From Mansonella perstans (taxonomy: Eukaryota > Nematoda > Chromadorea > Rhabditida > Onchocercidae), in assembly GCA_037074765.1 (NCBI GenBank), contig JBAMDO010000227.1:7501-71500 (forward strand): 64,000 nt of DNA, written 5' to 3'. The notes below the pieces were generated by a model. It was not told where the DNA came from, did not search any database, and was given only the letters and a program-made list of their open reading frames with translations. Both the position numbers and the translations under genes were made by a program. Position 1 is the first letter of the stretch. Each line of letters begins with the position of its first letter. Shown one piece after another: positions 61,655 through 64,000 of the stretch.

Positions 61655-62640
61655 TACTGGATAATAGATAATATTTCTGAAATTAGTTTTAAATTTTAAT
61701 TGCTATTGTCAATAAAATTGCATCGAAAAATACGAATGAATAGAATAAATGACAGGATGATATGTTATGGAATAATATATTCTCATTTACAAAAAATGAT
61801 TAAAAAAGATCAATGAAACAGTGATAACAGCGATACTGATGATTACTTTTACTACCTTACTACTACTATCGATATTTACTACACTAGTAATACATGTTTT
61901 TAATTATTGATATACACCTATTGTTAAATTACCAGACAGAATATATTTTTTTGATGTCCCATATCTTGAGTACTGTTAGAAATCTAAAATTATTTTCTTA
62001 AATGCTGATCCTTTCATCTCACATATTCTTTTGATGATGTTTATTCCTCATAATTTAATAAATTCATTGTAAAAGGAAGATCTCACTCACTATGTATTCT
62101 TATTCTTCATTCTTCACTGATGATTGTTGTTTGGTTTTTCAGTGATAAAATTCATTCAATTGTGCTCTTGCTATAAACAATTCATCGTTGTTACTACAAA
62201 GCAACACTTCTTCCCTAGAATTCAGAAATCACTTTTAATTATTAAATCCATCTTTCACAATAAAAGAAATTTTTTTCGTATCTAAAAAATAAATGAAATG
62301 ATTTAAATATTATGAATACGCTGTTAAAAAAGAGATTAACATTGTTAATTGAAATTTTCATTCAGTTTAATTCAGCCAAATAGGAAAAAAATTTCTTTAT
62401 TGCAAGAGAATTTTAAGCATCAACATTTACTAGAACATAGCACATAGATTGAATATCGCAAATATATGAGTAGACAGACGATTTCTCAAATAATTTATCA
62501 ATATTTTTAGCAATATTTGATACGGTAAAAAATTGTAGTCAAAATTGTAGTCTAAAAGAAAGATGATTTAATAGCGCAATAATGTGGTGAATTACAAATT
62601 ATCATATCAGAAATATTTGCTTACTTCAATATTGCAAAAT
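59460..62640. repeat. right arm of inverted segmental duplication
   Basis: Reverse-complement counterpart of 48190-52440, lacking the LINE insertion of intron 4. Confidence 0.92.
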
Positions 62641-64000
62641 ATTGATCGAATAATAAACTTTAAAAAAGTGACGAACAGCAAAAGAAAAGGAAATAAGAAA
62701 TGCAATATACTAGTGTATTAATGGACTTTGATACCATATTTATATATCAGTAAATTTGAATGAATGTTTTACTTAATAGGAAATCGAAATTTATGAGCCA
62801 GTTAAAAGTTCCACCCATACTTTCGAAATTTCTAAATTACATATTCTCTTACAAATTAAATTCCACTTTTTAGTAAAAAAAGTAAAAAAGTTAAAGCTAC
62901 AAAAAAGCTGTGCATAAAAAGAGAATTGCAGTAAAAAAAGTTATACTTGAAAAAATTGCATAGAATTTAAATTTGTAATTTAGTGTCACATTCATCTAAA
63001 TGGAATATGCGTAAAATTAAAGATAAATAAAATATAGCCATTTTCGGCAATTTTAAACTATTATTTCGTTTAGAAATTAACACTTCATGATTTGCAATTT
63101 CATTCTCTACGAAGTGTGAAATTAATTCGTTGGTTAATTTATGATTCTAGTAAATAATTTTTTTTTAATATTTTTCAGAAATTCAAAAAAATTTCGCCAA
63201 AAATTGTTGCGATTCGGCAAAGCAGAATTTATTTTAAAATTCAAAGAAATTTCCGATTATGAAAATATTATCCTCAAAACAATAAAAAACAGACTATTGT
63301 TTGAAAATAAACTTCTTCGACGAATAAAATGTCATTAAATTACATAAACAAATCAAACCATCAAAAATGTATTTGATAAAGTCATACACATGATGCCACA
63401 TATTTCAAAAATCTTAGATTTCCTAATAGGGTATTACATTACTTTAAATTATATTATCCATGCTTCACCAGTTATTTATCATATATGATGCTTTGATTTT
63501 TAATGAGCTAGAGGATTTCTTCGGAAGAGGAAGTGTCTTTTTTCGATTTCAATTAGCTGTGTTTATAGAATTTTTCTCGAAATGAATTGGAATTAATTGT
63601 TGATTTTCGATGCATTTGAGGAAAATTTTTCCCAATTATTATGCTTATTTGTTGATATCAAATCAAATGAATATGCTGGAATTCCTGAAAGAAGCTTTTC
63701 GCGAATTGCAAATTGCAAATGCGAATTTTAACAGGAATTGTAGTTTGTTGAAAACATCTATATTTCTTTTTTTTTTAACCAACCGCCAATTTCATTTAAA
63801 TAAATATCACAGTAAATTGTAAATTTAAATGCACACAGTACGACTGTTTTTGCTAAGCTTTCAAAAAAATAAAATTTAAATTATAAAGTATGAGCGCCTT
63901 CGATTGGCTTGTAAATTCCGCCTTTCTGTTAAGTAAAACACCTATTTATATTTGCCGACAAGGTTACATTAATCAAGTTCATTATTCCACTACTATATTT
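62641..64000. other. non-coding duplicated modules at the window end
   Basis: The segment 62750-63010 resembles 42390-42610, and 63770-63970 resembles it inverted. Open frames at 63141-63338 and 63610-63822 have no recognisable family, and the first is not conserved in its counterpart. Confidence 0.5.

Noticed and set aside
1..64000. Bacterial (endosymbiont) DNA transfer
   Set aside because: I looked for prokaryotic-style long frames and gene pairs because filarial genomes often carry them; none is present.

Overview
The window is nematode nuclear DNA, most likely from a filarial or other clade III parasite. It is strongly AT-rich. Genes are cut into short exons with GT...TTTTCAG introns, and coding starts sit directly after TTTCAG acceptors of the spliced-leader type. 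It carries a MLT-10 family moulting gene (a nematode-specific family), nematode-style serpentine chemoreceptors and decayed LINE retrotransposons. I see no prokaryotic operon, Wolbachia-like tract, tRNA, rRNA or CRISPR array. The species call is inference.

Layout. (1) 1-13.3 kb: gene-poor, with short repeats, a strong 73-base hairpin, a promoter-like motif cluster with no gene attached, and a decayed chemoreceptor exon. (2) 13.3-18.3 kb: a complete eight-exon gene for a secreted MLT-10-like moulting protein (741 aa) ending in a long LSP-repeat tail. (3) 20.0-27.6 kb: three compact plus-strand housekeeping genes: UQCC2-like complex III assembly factor, a SAM-domain protein like human C19orf47, and the E2F-associated phosphoprotein EAPP. 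I rebuilt their exons by hand and the splice phases agree throughout. (4) 28-36.6 kb: a LINE remnant, a minus-strand chemoreceptor with one frame inconsistency, a decayed duplicate of it, and a possible two-exon secreted protein. (5) 36.9-42.1 kb and 53.8-56.1 kb: composite repeats made of a foldback with a 19-bp CGTGC period, a 1.51-kb palindromic element, a 747-bp tandem duplication, a 40-bp minisatellite, and LINE pieces interrupted by a chemoreceptor exon. (6) 42-64 kb: a segmentally duplicated chemoreceptor locus with two apparently intact six-exon genes in opposite orientation (49.2-52.5 kb plus, 59.4-61.7 kb minus), symmetric about roughly 58.66 kb, and pseudo-exons around them.

The left half is an ordinary conserved gene block. 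The right half is a fast-evolving receptor cluster reshaped by inverted duplication, gene-conversion-like patchwork and foldback or LINE insertions. I find no proven new multi-gene system. The strongest unusual structures are the duplicated palindromic element, the CGTGC-periodic foldback, the LINE/receptor-exon chimera present twice, and the divergent island spanning the DR motif in the inverted receptor copy.
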